A stretch of DNA of 64,000 nucleotides from Dromiciops gliroides (Eukaryota > Chordata > Mammalia > Microbiotheria > Microbiotheriidae): positions 303,263,468-303,327,467 of the forward strand of contig NC_057861.1 in assembly GCF_019393635.1 (NCBI RefSeq), in the 5' to 3' direction. Under the pieces are notes generated by a model. It was not told where the DNA came from. It did not search any database and saw nothing but the letters and a program-made list of their open reading frames with translations. This document shows positions 11,745-22,800 of the stretch, piece by piece (position 1 is the stretch's first letter; each line of letters starts with the position of its first letter). A program made the translations under genes and the position numbers.

Positions 11745-11908
11745 TCTGTCAGTCAATAGACATTTATTAGGTGCTTACTGTGTGCCAGGCACTGTGCTGA
11801 GCATTGTAGATGTAAAGAAAGGCAAAAAACCATCTCTGGGCTCAAGGAGCTCATAGTGTAATGGGGGTGACAACATGCAAACAACTGGGTACAAATAGGA
11901 CAAATGCA
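11745..11908 (-). repeat. L2 3' end
   Basis: The reverse L2 terminus is well preserved: CATTTATTAGGTGCTTACTG, TGCCAGGCACTGTGCTGAGC and CTCAAGGAGCTCATAGTG. Confidence 0.85.
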
Positions 11909-12070
11909 GGGGCAGCTAGGTGGCACAGTGGAGAGAGCACTGGACCTGGATTCAGGAGGTCCTGAGATCAAATCTGGCCTCATACACTTGACACTTACCA
12001 GCTGTGTGACCATGGGCAAGTCACTTAACCCTCATTGCCCTGCGCAAAAAAAAAAAAAAAAAAAAAAAAA
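11909..12070 (+). repeat. Marsupial SINE
   Basis: A complete short SINE begins GGGCAGCTAGGTGGCACAG. It has the CORE block GCTGTGTGACCATGGGCAAG and an A-tail of about 25 bases. Confidence 0.93.
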
Positions 12071-12132
12071 GGTAGGAGGGAGCCAGTTTGTGAAAGGCTT
12101 TCTATTACTTCCGCTTACTCCGTTCTGGATCA

Positions 12133-12308
12133 CTTTTTTTTTTTTTTGGTGGGGCAATGAGGGTTAAGTGACTAGTAAGTGTCACACTAGTTAGTAAGTG
12201 TCAAGTTTCTGAGGCTGGATTTGAACTCAGGTCCTCCTGAATCCAGGACCGGGGTCCTCCTGAATCCAGGACCAGTGTTTTATCCTCCGCGCCACCTAGC
12301 TGTCCCCA
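12133..12308 (-). repeat. Marsupial SINE with small internal duplications
   Basis: A reverse SINE with a T-run at the left and CACCTAGCTGTCCC at the right. Words such as AGTAAGTGTC and TCCTCCTGAATCCAGGACC occur twice, so the copy has short internal tandem repeats. Confidence 0.85.
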
Positions 12309-12465
12309 GTCTGTACCACTTTTTACAAGTCTTCCCAAGCTTCTCTGAAACTTTCATATTCATCATTTTTTACATTTCCTTATATCCATAGTCTACAATC
12401 TGTCCACTCATTCCATTGCTCAACTGATGGGCACCCACTTTGTTTCCAGTTACTGCCAATTAAAG
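12309..12465 (-). repeat. L1 3' UTR fragment
   Basis: The plus strand reads CACTCATTCCATTGCTCAAC, then TGATGGGCACCCACTTTG, the marsupial L1 3' UTR in reverse. Confidence 0.65.
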
Positions 12466-12479
12466 CCTCCAGTTAGTTA

Positions 12480-12795
12480 ATCTATCAGGAGTTAGTGTGG
12501 CATAGTGAAGAGATGACTGAAGTAGGAACGAGAAGGCCAGGATTTGAACCCAGCCAATAAGCATTTATTCAGGCAGCGGACAGTGGAGTGCTGATTGGAG
12601 TCAGGATGTCCTGAGTTCATATCCTGCAAAGACATTTACTAGTTATGTGACCCTGAAGTCAGTTAACCTCTCTGGGCCTCAGTTTCCTCATCTACCAAAT
12701 AAGGATAGTATTCAGACACACCTTTCCGGGTGGTTGTGAGAATAAAATGAGATATTTGTAAAGCTCTTTACAAATCCCTGTGGCAACCACTATGC
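12480..12795 (+). repeat. MIR SINE
   Basis: A nearly complete plus-strand MIR: ACTAGTTATGTGACCCTG, GGGCCTCAGTTTCCTCATCT and TGGTTGTGAGAATAAAATGA. Confidence 0.85.
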
Positions 12796-12934
12796 CCCAG
12801 CATTGCATTAAGACAAAAACAAATGTCCCACATCCTCACAGAGGGTATTGTTTTGGGGAGAAGTGTGGGGATACAACATAGATAGATGCAAAGTCATTTT
12901 GTGGGGAGGACACTAGCAAATCATTACTTCCCCT

Positions 12935-13075
12935 GAGAAATCATCCTGGCACTGCCATTAATTTAACACTTGGGTGGTCTTTGGCAAGTCTTTTCCTAAT
13001 GTGGGTCTTGAAGGAGCCGGAATACAAGCTCTCTAAGGCCTCTTCCAAACCTGAAATTCTATGATTCTAAAACTA
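12935..13075 (+). repeat. MIR3-like fragment
   Basis: It ends GGCCTCTTCCAAACCTGAAA and TTCTATGATTCTAAAA, the typical MIR3 terminus. The stretch 13075-13300 is unassigned. Confidence 0.6.
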
Positions 13076-13305
13076 TCTAAGGCTGCCGAGCTCAGCTTCA
13101 TTTTCTAGCAAAACTATGATCTGGATAGCAGTTGCATTCTAAAATGATGTAAAAAGTATTCTGCCGGAATGATGATACAGTATCATTTCCACTTTCAAAA
13201 TGCCTCAGTAAAGGCCAGTTTAACAGTGTATGGAAAACTTTATGAATGCCTTGCATGTTTCCTAAGCAATTCAACAGCAGGTATCAGTCTTACCGATTAT
13301 GTAAT

Positions 13306-13537
13306 TTTGTTGTTTAGTTGTTTCAGTCATGTCTGACTCTCTGAGCCCATTTGGGGTTTCTTGGCAAAGACACTGGAGTGGTTTGCCATTTCTTTCTCCA
13401 GTTCATTTTACAGATGAAGAAAACTGAAGCAAACAGGTTGAAGTGACTTGCCCAGGGTCACACAGCAAGTAAGTGTCTAAGGCCAGATCTGCACTTGTCT
13501 TCCTGACTCCAGGACTGTGCCACCTAGCTGCCCATTA
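13306..13537 (-). repeat. RTE-tailed marsupial SINE
   Basis: In reverse, TTTGTTGTTTAGTTG is followed by TTTCTTGGCAAAGACACTGG, then the CORE block and GTGCCACCTAGCTGCCC. Confidence 0.9.
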
Positions 13538-13550
13538 TGTAAAAGAGAGG

Positions 13551-13744
13551 AGTTAAACACAGCCTGTGGGCCATATGTAGTTCACAACACTTCCCAATGA
13601 GGCCCAAATAAGAATAAAATGTAGTTCCTGATATGAATGTGAAGTATTAATATATAGTTCTATATGTAAATATGTGGTTTTCTAATATACAGCCTTCAAG
13701 TACCCTTTTGTACAGTTTAGTGTCCCCTGTTTCTGACACCACTG
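13551..13744. mobile_element. Probable non-autonomous hAT-like DNA transposon
   Basis: The right end reads TGTTTCTGACACCACTG and its complement, CAGTGGTGTCAGAAACA, resembles the left end GGAGTTAAACACAGCCTG. The text GCCTGTGGGCCATATGTAG has the style of hAT ends in mammals. I see no clean 8-base duplication. Confidence 0.4.
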
Positions 13745-13883
13745 GTTTTTAATTTTCTTTTTCCTCCATATCTTGAATTGTTATGCATAGAGTATATAGT
13801 AATATTTCATAGTCATGTTTGTCAGAACTCAAATGACAAAGCAAGATTTCAGAATGCTTTTGAGGTTTAAGAATAAATTCACA

Positions 13884-14031
13884 GGGGCAGCTAGGTGGCG
13901 CAGTGGATACAGCACCGGCCCTGGAGTCAGGAGTACCTGAGTTCAAATCCGGCCTCAGACACTTAACACTTACTAGCTGTGTGACCCTGGTCAAGTCGCT
14001 TAACCCCAATTGCCTCACTTAAAAAAAAAAA
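13884..14031 (+). repeat. Young-looking marsupial SINE with perfect duplication
   Basis: A full short SINE begins GGGGCAGCTAGGTGGCGCAG and has a 13-base A-tail. AAGAATAAATTCACA flanks it exactly at 13869-13883 and 14032-14046. Confidence 0.96.
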
Positions 14032-14254
14032 AAGAATAAATTCACAAAGGTCCCTTTGCATTTGCAATCTAAGATATCTCTAATCTCCTATTCTAAATTA
14101 TCAGGCAGGAGCTAGATACATTCAATTCCAAAAGGTTTTTCTTCTCCAGTGGAGAGTTAATGATAATCTATTACTATGAGGTAAATGAAAATGATTATGC
14201 ATACAAGGAAGAGAAGGCAGAAGAGGCCAAATCATCCCATAGATTTGGTTTGCT

Positions 14255-14460
14255 TCCTAAAGTTTAAAGGATAGAAGAAAAATCTTCCTAACACCAACTT
14301 ATCCAAATGTGGAATGGATGACTTCAAGAAGTAATGAGTACCTTCTTAGTAGAGGTTAACTAGAGGCTGGGGATAATGTAGAGGGGATTCCTTATTAAGT
14401 ATAGGTTAGATGAAATCACTCAAGACCCCTTTTCAACTCTGAGAATCTGGAAGTTTTTCA
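14255..14460 (+). repeat. L3/CR1 3' fragment
   Basis: The text AATCTTCCTAACACC, AAATGTGGAATGGATG and TAATGTAGAGGGGATTCC follows the order of the L3/CR1 3' end on the plus strand. The stretch 14460-14740 is unassigned. Confidence 0.65.
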
Positions 14461-14744
14461 TATTACCTTCGCTTTAAATGAGAACTTCCTCCTAAATACT
14501 AATGCTTCATTTATTCTGTGATCAGGATTCACCTAAGTGGACCTTCCCAGATATATGAAGCTTTTTCTTGTAATTATCAAAGCCTATTTTAACACATTGA
14601 TATGTATATGTACTAAAATGTTCCATCTGAAGAAACAGACCTAAATAATTGGAGAAACAGTCATTGCTCATGGATAGGTTGACCCAATATAATAAAAATG
14701 TCAATACTACTTAAATTAATTTATTCAGTACTGTACCAAACCAC

Positions 14745-15600
14745 CAAAGGACTATTTTAGAGGGCTGGGGGAAGGGGGGTGGGGGAGGCAATGGAATTCA
14801 CAGGAAGGAACAAAAGGTCAAGGCTCACAAGGGTAATAATGAAAAAAGAAATGGGAAAGGGGTCTATCAGAAGTAGACCTCAAACTGTACCATAAAGCAG
14901 TAATTATTTTTTAAACTACTTAAAAAATGAGTTTATCACTGAAATAGATTAGATACACAATATATAGAAGTAGACATAGCAGCATAGTATTTGATAGATG
15001 AAAAGACTCCCAGGTTACTGGGAAAAGTACTCATTTAACAAAAAAGTGCAGGGATAAATAGACGACAGTCTGGTGGAAGTTTAGACCAACACCTCATACC
15101 ATACAGCAAGATAAGCTCCTAATAGATATATGACCTAAATATAAAAGGTCAAATCATAGGCAAATTTGAGGAGCAAGGAAGAAATTACATTTAAGATTTA
15201 TGGAAAGAATTCAAAACTAAATGATAGAGAGGATCACACAAAATAGATAATTTTCATTTTACAAAATTTAAAGTTTGGTTTTTTTTGTTTGGTTGGTTTT
15301 TTTTAGTGAGGCAATTGGGGTTAAGTGACTTGCCCAGGGTCACACAGCTAGTAAGTGTTAAGTGTCTGAGGCCAAATCTGAACTCAGGTCCTCCTGACTC
15401 CAGGGCCGGTGTTCTATCCACTGCGCCACCTAGCTGCCCCATTTAAAGTTTTTTAACAAACAAATCTAATGAAGCTAAAATTAGAAGGAAAAGTTAAATG
15501 GGAAAAGTAGCAAGTTTTTGTAACAAAGGTCATAACCAACATAAGTAACTGACTCAACTTTTTAAATCAATAAATATTTTATTATAGAAACATTTATGAT
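14745..15600 (+). mobile_element. L1 ORF2 3' region, split by a SINE
   Basis: Plus-strand text matches the C-terminal ORF2 part of marsupial L1: CACCTCATACCATACAGCAA, GACCTAAATATAAAAGGTC and TAATGAAGCTAAAATTAGAA. It has many stops. The SINE at 15277-15440 interrupts it. Confidence 0.8.
15277..15440 (-). repeat. Marsupial SINE with duplication
   Basis: A reverse SINE with CACCTAGCTGCCCC at the right. ATTTAAAGTTT flanks it at 15266-15276 and 15441-15451. Confidence 0.94.
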
Positions 15601-15604
15601 AAAC

Positions 15605-16490
15605 TTTTTTCTTTTAAATAGTATTTCATTTTTTTCCAATTACATGTAAAGACAATTTTTAACATTCATTTTTTATAAAATTTTGAATCTCAAATCTTCT
15701 CCCTCCCTCCCTCCCCTCCCCCCACCCTAAGAGGTAAACAATTTGATATAGGTTATATATGTGCAATCATGTAAAACATATTTCAATTGCAGTCATGTTG
15801 TGAAGGAAGAAACAGAACAAAGGGAAAAAAATTAAAGTGAAAATAGTACACTTCGATCTGCATTCAGACTCCACCTCTGGATGAGGATGACAATTTTCAT
15901 CATGCGATTTTTGGAGTTGTCTTAGATCATTGTATTGCTGAAAAGAGCTAAGTCAATCATGATTGATCATCGCACAATGTTGCTGTTACTGTATACAATG
16001 TTCTCCCGATTCTGCTCATTTCACCTTGCATCAGTTCATGTAAATCTTTCCAGGATTTTTCCAAAATCCACCTGGCTCATTTCTTACAGTAAAATAGTAT
16101 TGCATTCATATACAACTTGTTCAGCAATTCCCCAATTGATGGGCATCCCCTCAATTTCCAATTCTTTGCCACCACCAAAAAAAAGTTGCTATATTTTTGT
16201 ACATGTAGGTCCTTTTCCCTTTTCTTTGATCTCTTTGGTGTACAGACCTAGTAGTGGTATTTCTGGGTCAAAGGGTATACAGTTTGATTGCTCTTTGGGC
16301 CTAGTTCTAAATTGTTCTCCAGAATGATTGGATCAGTTCACAACTCCACCAAAAGTGCAAGTGTCCCATTTTTCCTATATCCTCCCCAACATTTATCATT
16401 TTCCTTTTTTTGTCATATTAGCCAACCTAATAGGTATAAGGTGGTACCTCAGAGTTGTCTTAATTTGTATTTCTCTACTGAATCAAATTT
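15605..16490 (-). mobile_element. L1 3' UTR, minus strand
   Basis: Reverse L1 end: CCAATTACATGTAAAGAC, TTGATATAGGTTATATATGT, CAATTCCCCAATTGATGGGC and GACCTAGTAGTGGTATTTCT. It abuts the opposite-strand L1 at 16491. Confidence 0.88.
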
Positions 16491-17125
16491 AAAAGATTAA
16501 GAAGCATTCCCCAATGGATGAATAATTGAAGGACAAAGACAGTCAGTTTTAAAAGAAAAAATCTGAGTTATCAACAATCATGGAAAAAATGTTCAATCAC
16601 TAATAACTAAGAGAAATACAAAACAGAACCGAGGTTCCATACACATTGGATTAACAAGAAAAGACTAACAAAGAGGAAAATGACAAATGTTGGCGAGGCT
16701 TTAAGAAAACACTTACATAAATGAATTCACTGTTGGTGCAGCTACGAATTGGTCTAGCCACTCTGGAAATTTGCAACTATGCCCCAAAAGTCACTAAACT
16801 GTATATATCTTTTGGCCTAACTTATATTCCCCAAAGACATTTAAAAAAAAAAAAGGGAGAAAGGACTTCTAATACAAAAATATTTACTATAAATCTTTTC
16901 ATGGTAGCCAGAAATCAGAACCTAAAGGAGTATCCTTCTGTGGGAAAACAGCTAAACAAATTGTGGCATATTAATATAATAGAATATTATTGTGCAATAA
17001 GAAATGATGAAATGGTCAGATTCAAAGGAAACCTAGAAACTCTGAATTGACAGTCTACTGAGCAGAATTAGAACAATGTGTACAATGTTATAGTGCAAAA
17101 TAACTGAAAGTCGATCAATAAGTTT
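16491..17125 (+). mobile_element. L1 3' region, plus strand
   Basis: The text CAATCATGGAAAAAATGTTC, ATGACAAATGTTGGCGAGGC and CACTCTGGAAATTTGCAACT is plus-strand L1. It covers some of the same L1 region as the neighbouring minus copy, so these are two insertions and not one inverted insertion. Confidence 0.85.
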
Positions 17126-18914
17126 TATTTTTCAGTGTTTTTAAAACATTTGTTCAACGAGGGGTGCTAAAGATAGATTAAGAAGACAAAGGAGAGAGGC
17201 ATACAAGGCAAAATACGGGTGATGTGAAAAAATTTAAATACCAAAAAAAGAAAAAGAAAAAAATTAAAGCGCACCACTTATTTCCCCATCTCCTTAAAGG
17301 GTACTGAATATAAATTCTTCTTGACTTTGGGTCTTGAGTATGTTATCACTATATTGTGTTGCAGTGCAGTGATTCTCTCATGGATATCGAAATATATGCA
17401 GCTATTGAGTCTGCATACTTTATTCCCCTCAGATACTGTTTTTGGTTTTTTCTATCTTCATTTTTCTATCTCCCAGGTCAGGCTGTCATCACTTCTTGGC
17501 ACTCAGGGGGAATAAAAAACGCTTTTTGCAGGCACCACACTACCTCAGATGACCTTGCTGGGAAACAAGGTATGGAAGTTTATTGAAATTGCATACAAAG
17601 TAAAAGCAAAGAGGAGAATCCTGATGCCTTCGTTTTGAGGTGTGTGAAGCCCACAAGCTCTAGAGCATGAATTTTATGACACCTATTTTGGCTCTTGAGA
17701 GGCTTTTTGTTTTCTTATTTTTTTGCCAGTGTCCTGGATAACTAAGTTGCTGGCTAAATGATGTTCCAAAAAGTCATGTTCCTATGTGTTTTAATTACCA
17801 CTGCCTCCCCACAAAAGGTAAATGAATTTCAAGAAGCCAAAAAAGGCCACAATTTCTAACCAGTCATGACTAAATAATACATAATGAACTATTTTATGTG
17901 ATCATGAGAAACGTGTTACACTATTAACAACCTAGTCAACAGAAACTTATGGCTCCTAACTTACAGTGGAAGAGAAGGGCTCCATCCTCCAGATGGATGA
18001 GTATATGTCACACACTTGATCCAGGTTAGAAGTGCTACCAGCTAGGCCTTGCTCATAGACATTTCTGTGGGTTTTCTTCTTCAAAAAAATTATCTTAACC
18101 AATCACAGAACCACAGGAAGATTGGACAAAATCTAAAATTATGATCCAACATGCTACCTGCAATTTTAACTGCTAGGGAAAGAAAAATGGATTTTTCTTA
18201 GTTTGTTGGGAAAACAATTTATTAAAGGGCACAGAAGAATAATCATGCTTTTAAAAAGTACTCAGTACATTTTTTCTTTCAGTTTTGCTGATTTCAACAG
18301 GATGAGGTCCATTATTATTGCAATAGCCTATTTCAGGGGAGATAAAGGATTAAAGAACAAGTTGACTCCCATGGATCACTCCTGCTGGTCTTTATCAAAT
18401 TGGGAACTGACTCAAGGAAAGTAACCTCACAGGTGTGCAATATGCCACTGGTTTAACTTTGATGTGGAGGACAGATTACATATTATAGGAAGGGTAAGGT
18501 AGACCTTAGGAAAATGTCTATGTCCTCTTTAAAGTCACACCATATGACAGAAACAATGGAACAGATTGCATCCTTTCTTGCCAGAAAGAGATTGTCAGAG
18601 GTCATTGTCCACCATTTTAAGTTGTCAATTACAGAATATATATTTAACAACCTATATTTTTTACAGGTTTATGCTTGTCTTTTTTCCTCTCAAGTGCTGT
18701 TTTTCATTAAGATCAAAATTTTGTTTTCCTTCAAGATATACTTATTTCAAACAAATACCAGATGGAGACAATATTTCCCCCCACCAATGTTCCAGTCTCA
18801 TAAATGACCCACTTGATACTTTGAGTGATGTAGACTCTTATTTTCTGCTTATAGTGATTGCCGTGACACAAGCATATAAATTGAATACATTCAAATCTGA
18901 GAATCAACACAAGA
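17126..18914. other. Low-repeat DNA downstream of SEC11C
   Basis: I see no recognisable repeat or open reading frame of merit here. It would be extended 3' UTR if either of the distal AATAAA signals (minus strand, near 18220 and 17580) is used, and otherwise intergenic DNA. Confidence 0.4.
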
Positions 18915-18940
18915 AAACATTTACTGATGAACCATTTATT
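18915..18940 (-). promoter_or_regulatory. Candidate SEC11C poly(A) signal
   Basis: The minus strand reads AATAAA at 18940-18935, about 125 bases after the SEC11C stop. Within the next 15-45 bases it becomes GT-rich (TGTTTTCTTGTGTTG), as expected of a downstream cleavage-stimulation element. This would give a 3' UTR of about 150 bases. Further AATAAA signals on the same strand at about 18223-18218 and 17584-17579 could serve longer isoforms. Which is used cannot be told from sequence. Confidence 0.6.
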
Positions 18941-19065
18941 TGGACGAGACAAAAAAGTCTGCACACTGTTTTCTTTTATATAGAAAGTGAAACATTTCAA
19001 ATATATTAGTTTTTCTTTTTTCAATAGAATTCATTTCGGTCCAGTCCCAGGAATTGCTTCTCATT

Positions 19066-19119
19066 TTAGGATTCACGTTTCAGTAACACATATGCACCCA
19101 TTACAGCCAAAAGAGCATA
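19066..19119 (-). CDS. SEC11C: SEC11C coding exon 6 (C-terminus and stop)
   Basis: The acceptor TTTACAG precedes TATGCTCTT. The exon encodes [17 protein letters not shown] and then TAA at 19068-19066. The LLKRES tail is characteristic of SEC11C; SEC11A ends LVHRE. Intron 5 upstream is only 486 bases. The 3' UTR follows toward lower coordinates. Confidence 0.96.
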   Translation of the reverse strand, partial: YALLAVMGAYVLLKRES

Positions 19120-22100
19120 CTGTAAAGAAACACAGTGGAAATTATAGTGCTTGCTTCACAGTCTGGAAATAAATTTCGAGCCTATGAATATATTCTGAAA
19201 AACTCTGTTCATTAATGGTCTAAGAAAGGGAGTAAATGACCATCTCTTCCCCCGTGTTTTTATCCCCCAAATTAGGCACTAGATGTCATGCACGTTAAGG
19301 TAAAAGAACTATAAACATGTAGCAGGAATAAGAATCTAAATAACCAGTACTTAAAGACTAGCTGTAAATAAACCCTTTGTTCCTGAATGAGTGTCCGTTT
19401 GCTTTTTAACAAATCATTTCATAATATACTCTGAACCAAAAAAGAAAGAAGACAAAAAGGAAAAAATTCCAGATGATTTCCCTCCATTACTATCAAATAG
19501 TTTGCACATGAAGTTAACTGTTAGGTATTCATTTCTCTAAAGTTGTCTCTTTTGGTCATATAAATTATACAATTGACTACGTTTACACCTAAAAAGTGTT
19601 CCTACCTTGAATTTTGGATAATCATTCATGATTATGGTAACCATCCCCACATATGGCAAAAACCTAAGTTGAGAAATAAAAACAATAAAATTACTCACAG
19701 AACGTGAGCTCTAGGTTCAGATTTAGGAGTTAAATATTTCTTAGAGAATATTACTGAATGTTCAAAGATGACAAAGACTGCACAGGTGTAAATAAAGAAA
19801 CAAGTCTCTGAAGGGAGTTTATTGGGTTAAAAAAAATCTTGTTTCAAAAACCAAAGCCAATTTTTAAATGAGTATGTAAACTCAAACTAACAATCTTCTC
19901 ATCTTCATTGGCTACATTTACTACCACAAAATGGATACACATAATTTACTTGCTGCACAAATTAAGAAGGAAGTTTTTACAAATTCTATTTGAAATATCT
20001 TTAATAGAGAATTAAAGTTAACTATTCTACAGACATACTGCTATCACTAAAGCATCTGAGGCAGACAAAAAATTAGGATTGGAAAAAAAAAGCACTTTAT
20101 TGGTTTAACTGACAAACAACCTTGTCTCTTTAGATGTGCTTTTCAGATGATGCTATAAAGTTCACAGATTAAGAATTGCCAATATAAGATCTGAGAGAAA
20201 GTTTGAAATCAAACTAACCAATGACAATGCTGGCAATTTAAAAAGGAATTGAAAAGTCATGTTTCCATGAAATTTTTCTTTTATTTATTCAGAAAGCATT
20301 TAAGTGCCTCTTTGCCTAGGCCTCTGCTAGGTACTGAAAATACTATGACAAAAACATCTGGGAATGGAGGTAAGAGGGATAAATAGAAAATATACAAGTA
20401 AATATAAAATAGTTTGGGAGAGAGAGGGAGAAGGAACTAGCAAATCATTAATATTTCTGAGAAATCACCCAACTTTCAATCACCTGGACAAACGGGGAAC
20501 AGGATTAAGAGAAACTAATGGGTAATGTTCAGGTTTCGTTGAAGCTAGCAGCTCCAATTGTAGGTGCCAGCACAGGGGGAGGTGCCTGCCATGGCTCTGC
20601 AAAGGCTGTTAAAATCATAGGGCTAGAAGCCCTCAGTCAGCAGCAACTGTTCTGTGAGATGCCTTTTGTGTACAACATCTTACCCTTGTTTGTTGCCTTG
20701 GATTCTAGGAACACCAGCTTATCCTGATGTTTCTTATAGACAGACTGCTCTGTGGGCTCTGACTACAGTTTTCCCTTAACCCCATGGGAACAACACTTCT
20801 CTTTACATTCAGATGTGTCAATGTAGCTTCTAAAAATATGCAGAAGAGAGTCCCACATACTCTCCCTGTGTGTCTTCGAGGAGAAATGTTAGTAGATAGT
20901 AAAGCAGTCAAAAAAAAAAATCAAAGGGAAAAATAAGCACCAACTGAATAATCAATCTCTAGAAAAAAGCAAGAGTCTGACAACTGAGTGAGGGGAAACA
21001 GATTATGGATGAAGTCTAAAATTTTTCTTACACAGAAAACATCACTTGCTGTATTCAACTGAATAAAATTGGTCATAATCTATACAAGGAAGAATTTTAA
21101 TACACAACTGAGTAAGAATTTTCTGACAGTGAGACTTAAACACAGAAAGCCTGCCAAAGGAGGCAATGGAAAAGTTTTCCCTGGAAATCTTTTAGCCTAA
21201 GATATATTCTCTTCTGGTTGAGATGGCTAAGATGTGGTCTTGCTTGATAGCAAAGGGATCAAGTAGATGACATTCATGTCCATCTGAGTCTCTACACCTA
21301 CCTTTAAATTAGTTTGTCTTCTTTCCTAATAAAGTGAAAAATGCTTGGGGAAAAATATTTTGGACTGGATCTGTGATTTCACTGGCAGAGAAAATTTTTG
21401 GTGAGGCAATTCCTCTGCCAATGTAGACTGGCACTTGTTCAGCTTAGACTCTTGGAGAGACTGCCTGGGGCACTGAGTGGGTTAAGTGACTTGCCCAGGG
21501 TCATCCAATCAACATGTCAGGGTAGCATTAAACCTAGATCTCTCTGACTCTGAAGTCTCTATCCACTTTACCACACTACCTCTCTCAAAATTAGAATTTC
21601 AAAAAATTTCATTAATCTGACTTCAGGTAAAAGAATACTGCCTAGTTCCTTTTCCTCCAAAGTAAGCTGTTGAAATTTCCCCCTAAAATAATAACAAATC
21701 ACTGTAAATACCAAGATAAATAACCTCTGGAGTGCAAGTATATCTCTGAAAAAGAATTCAACCTGGAGCACAGAAAATCGATTTGGGTTTGGTTTAGCAT
21801 CAGTCCCTGGGAAGTTCTGATAAGTTTTATTTTGTTATTATGGCACAAAACTGGATCATCTGTTATACTCAAAAATTCAATCTCACTGTGGCCAAATCAT
21901 TTTCTGCGTCACTGAAACCACTAAGTATAAAAACAAATTCCTTACCCTCTTGCTCTTCCTACAACATCCTTCTTTTCTAGCCAGTTTTGACCTTCTTTGT
22001 ACAAACCTCTATCATCAACTTCATTATTATCTCCTTTGGTCAGAAATTTAACATTTCCATTGTCTCTGAAAGGCAAAAGGACATCAACTCGTAAATAAGT

Positions 22101-22741
22101 TTCAGTATGATTAAAAAATGAATTTAGATGTACACTAAAGTCATTCCATAGGATGAGATCCAGAAGCATTGGTAGAGTGGTCATGAGGAAAATTTTGAGT
22201 GGTCCACAAGAGACATACCTATTTGATGGTACCCTGATTGTATGCAAAACTTTAAAAAATTAACCTAAGTCATAAATACTACTTACTCCCAAAAGAGTGT
22301 TTAATAGTTTATAAAGCACTTTCTCCACAGCCCTTTGAAATGATGCAAATATTAGTATTTTTATTGTACAGGTGAGTAAAACTGAGTCTCAGGAGGTTGT
22401 GACTTGCCCAAAATCACCCAAGACTCAAACTCAGGTCATCTGACTCCACTGCACTCAAGCCACCTCTCAGGCAAGATTCAACTGAAAACATGGTATGATC
22501 AAATTCTGAAATACTTCATGAATCTTTAACAACCAAAGAATATTACAATTCGGGGGGGGGGGGGGAAAGTCTCTTAAAGAAACAATGAACTGTCTGCATA
22601 CCAAGCAATCAAGAATTACTACTGGTTAAAACTCACTGATATTATATTCTGCAATAAGGAAAATAATGGTACCAAATATGCTCTTTTAAAAAAGTTCTAT
22701 GAATTCCTTATGCTATTATTCAAACATATGTGTGTGTGTGT

Positions 22742-22800
<59 letters not shown>

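Larger units (their letters stand above)
19664..21945 (-). other. SEC11C intron 4 (2.3 kb)
   Basis: It contains a reverse L2 end at about 20285-20420 and a MIR at 21470-21590. Nothing else is recognised, and no alternative SEC11C exon is visible. Confidence 0.85.

Noticed and set aside
1-19000. Gastrin-releasing peptide gene, the usual downstream neighbour of SEC11C in human
   Set aside because: No frame shows the NHWAVGHLM peptide or its flanks. The distance in human is larger than the DNA available here, so it probably lies outside the window.
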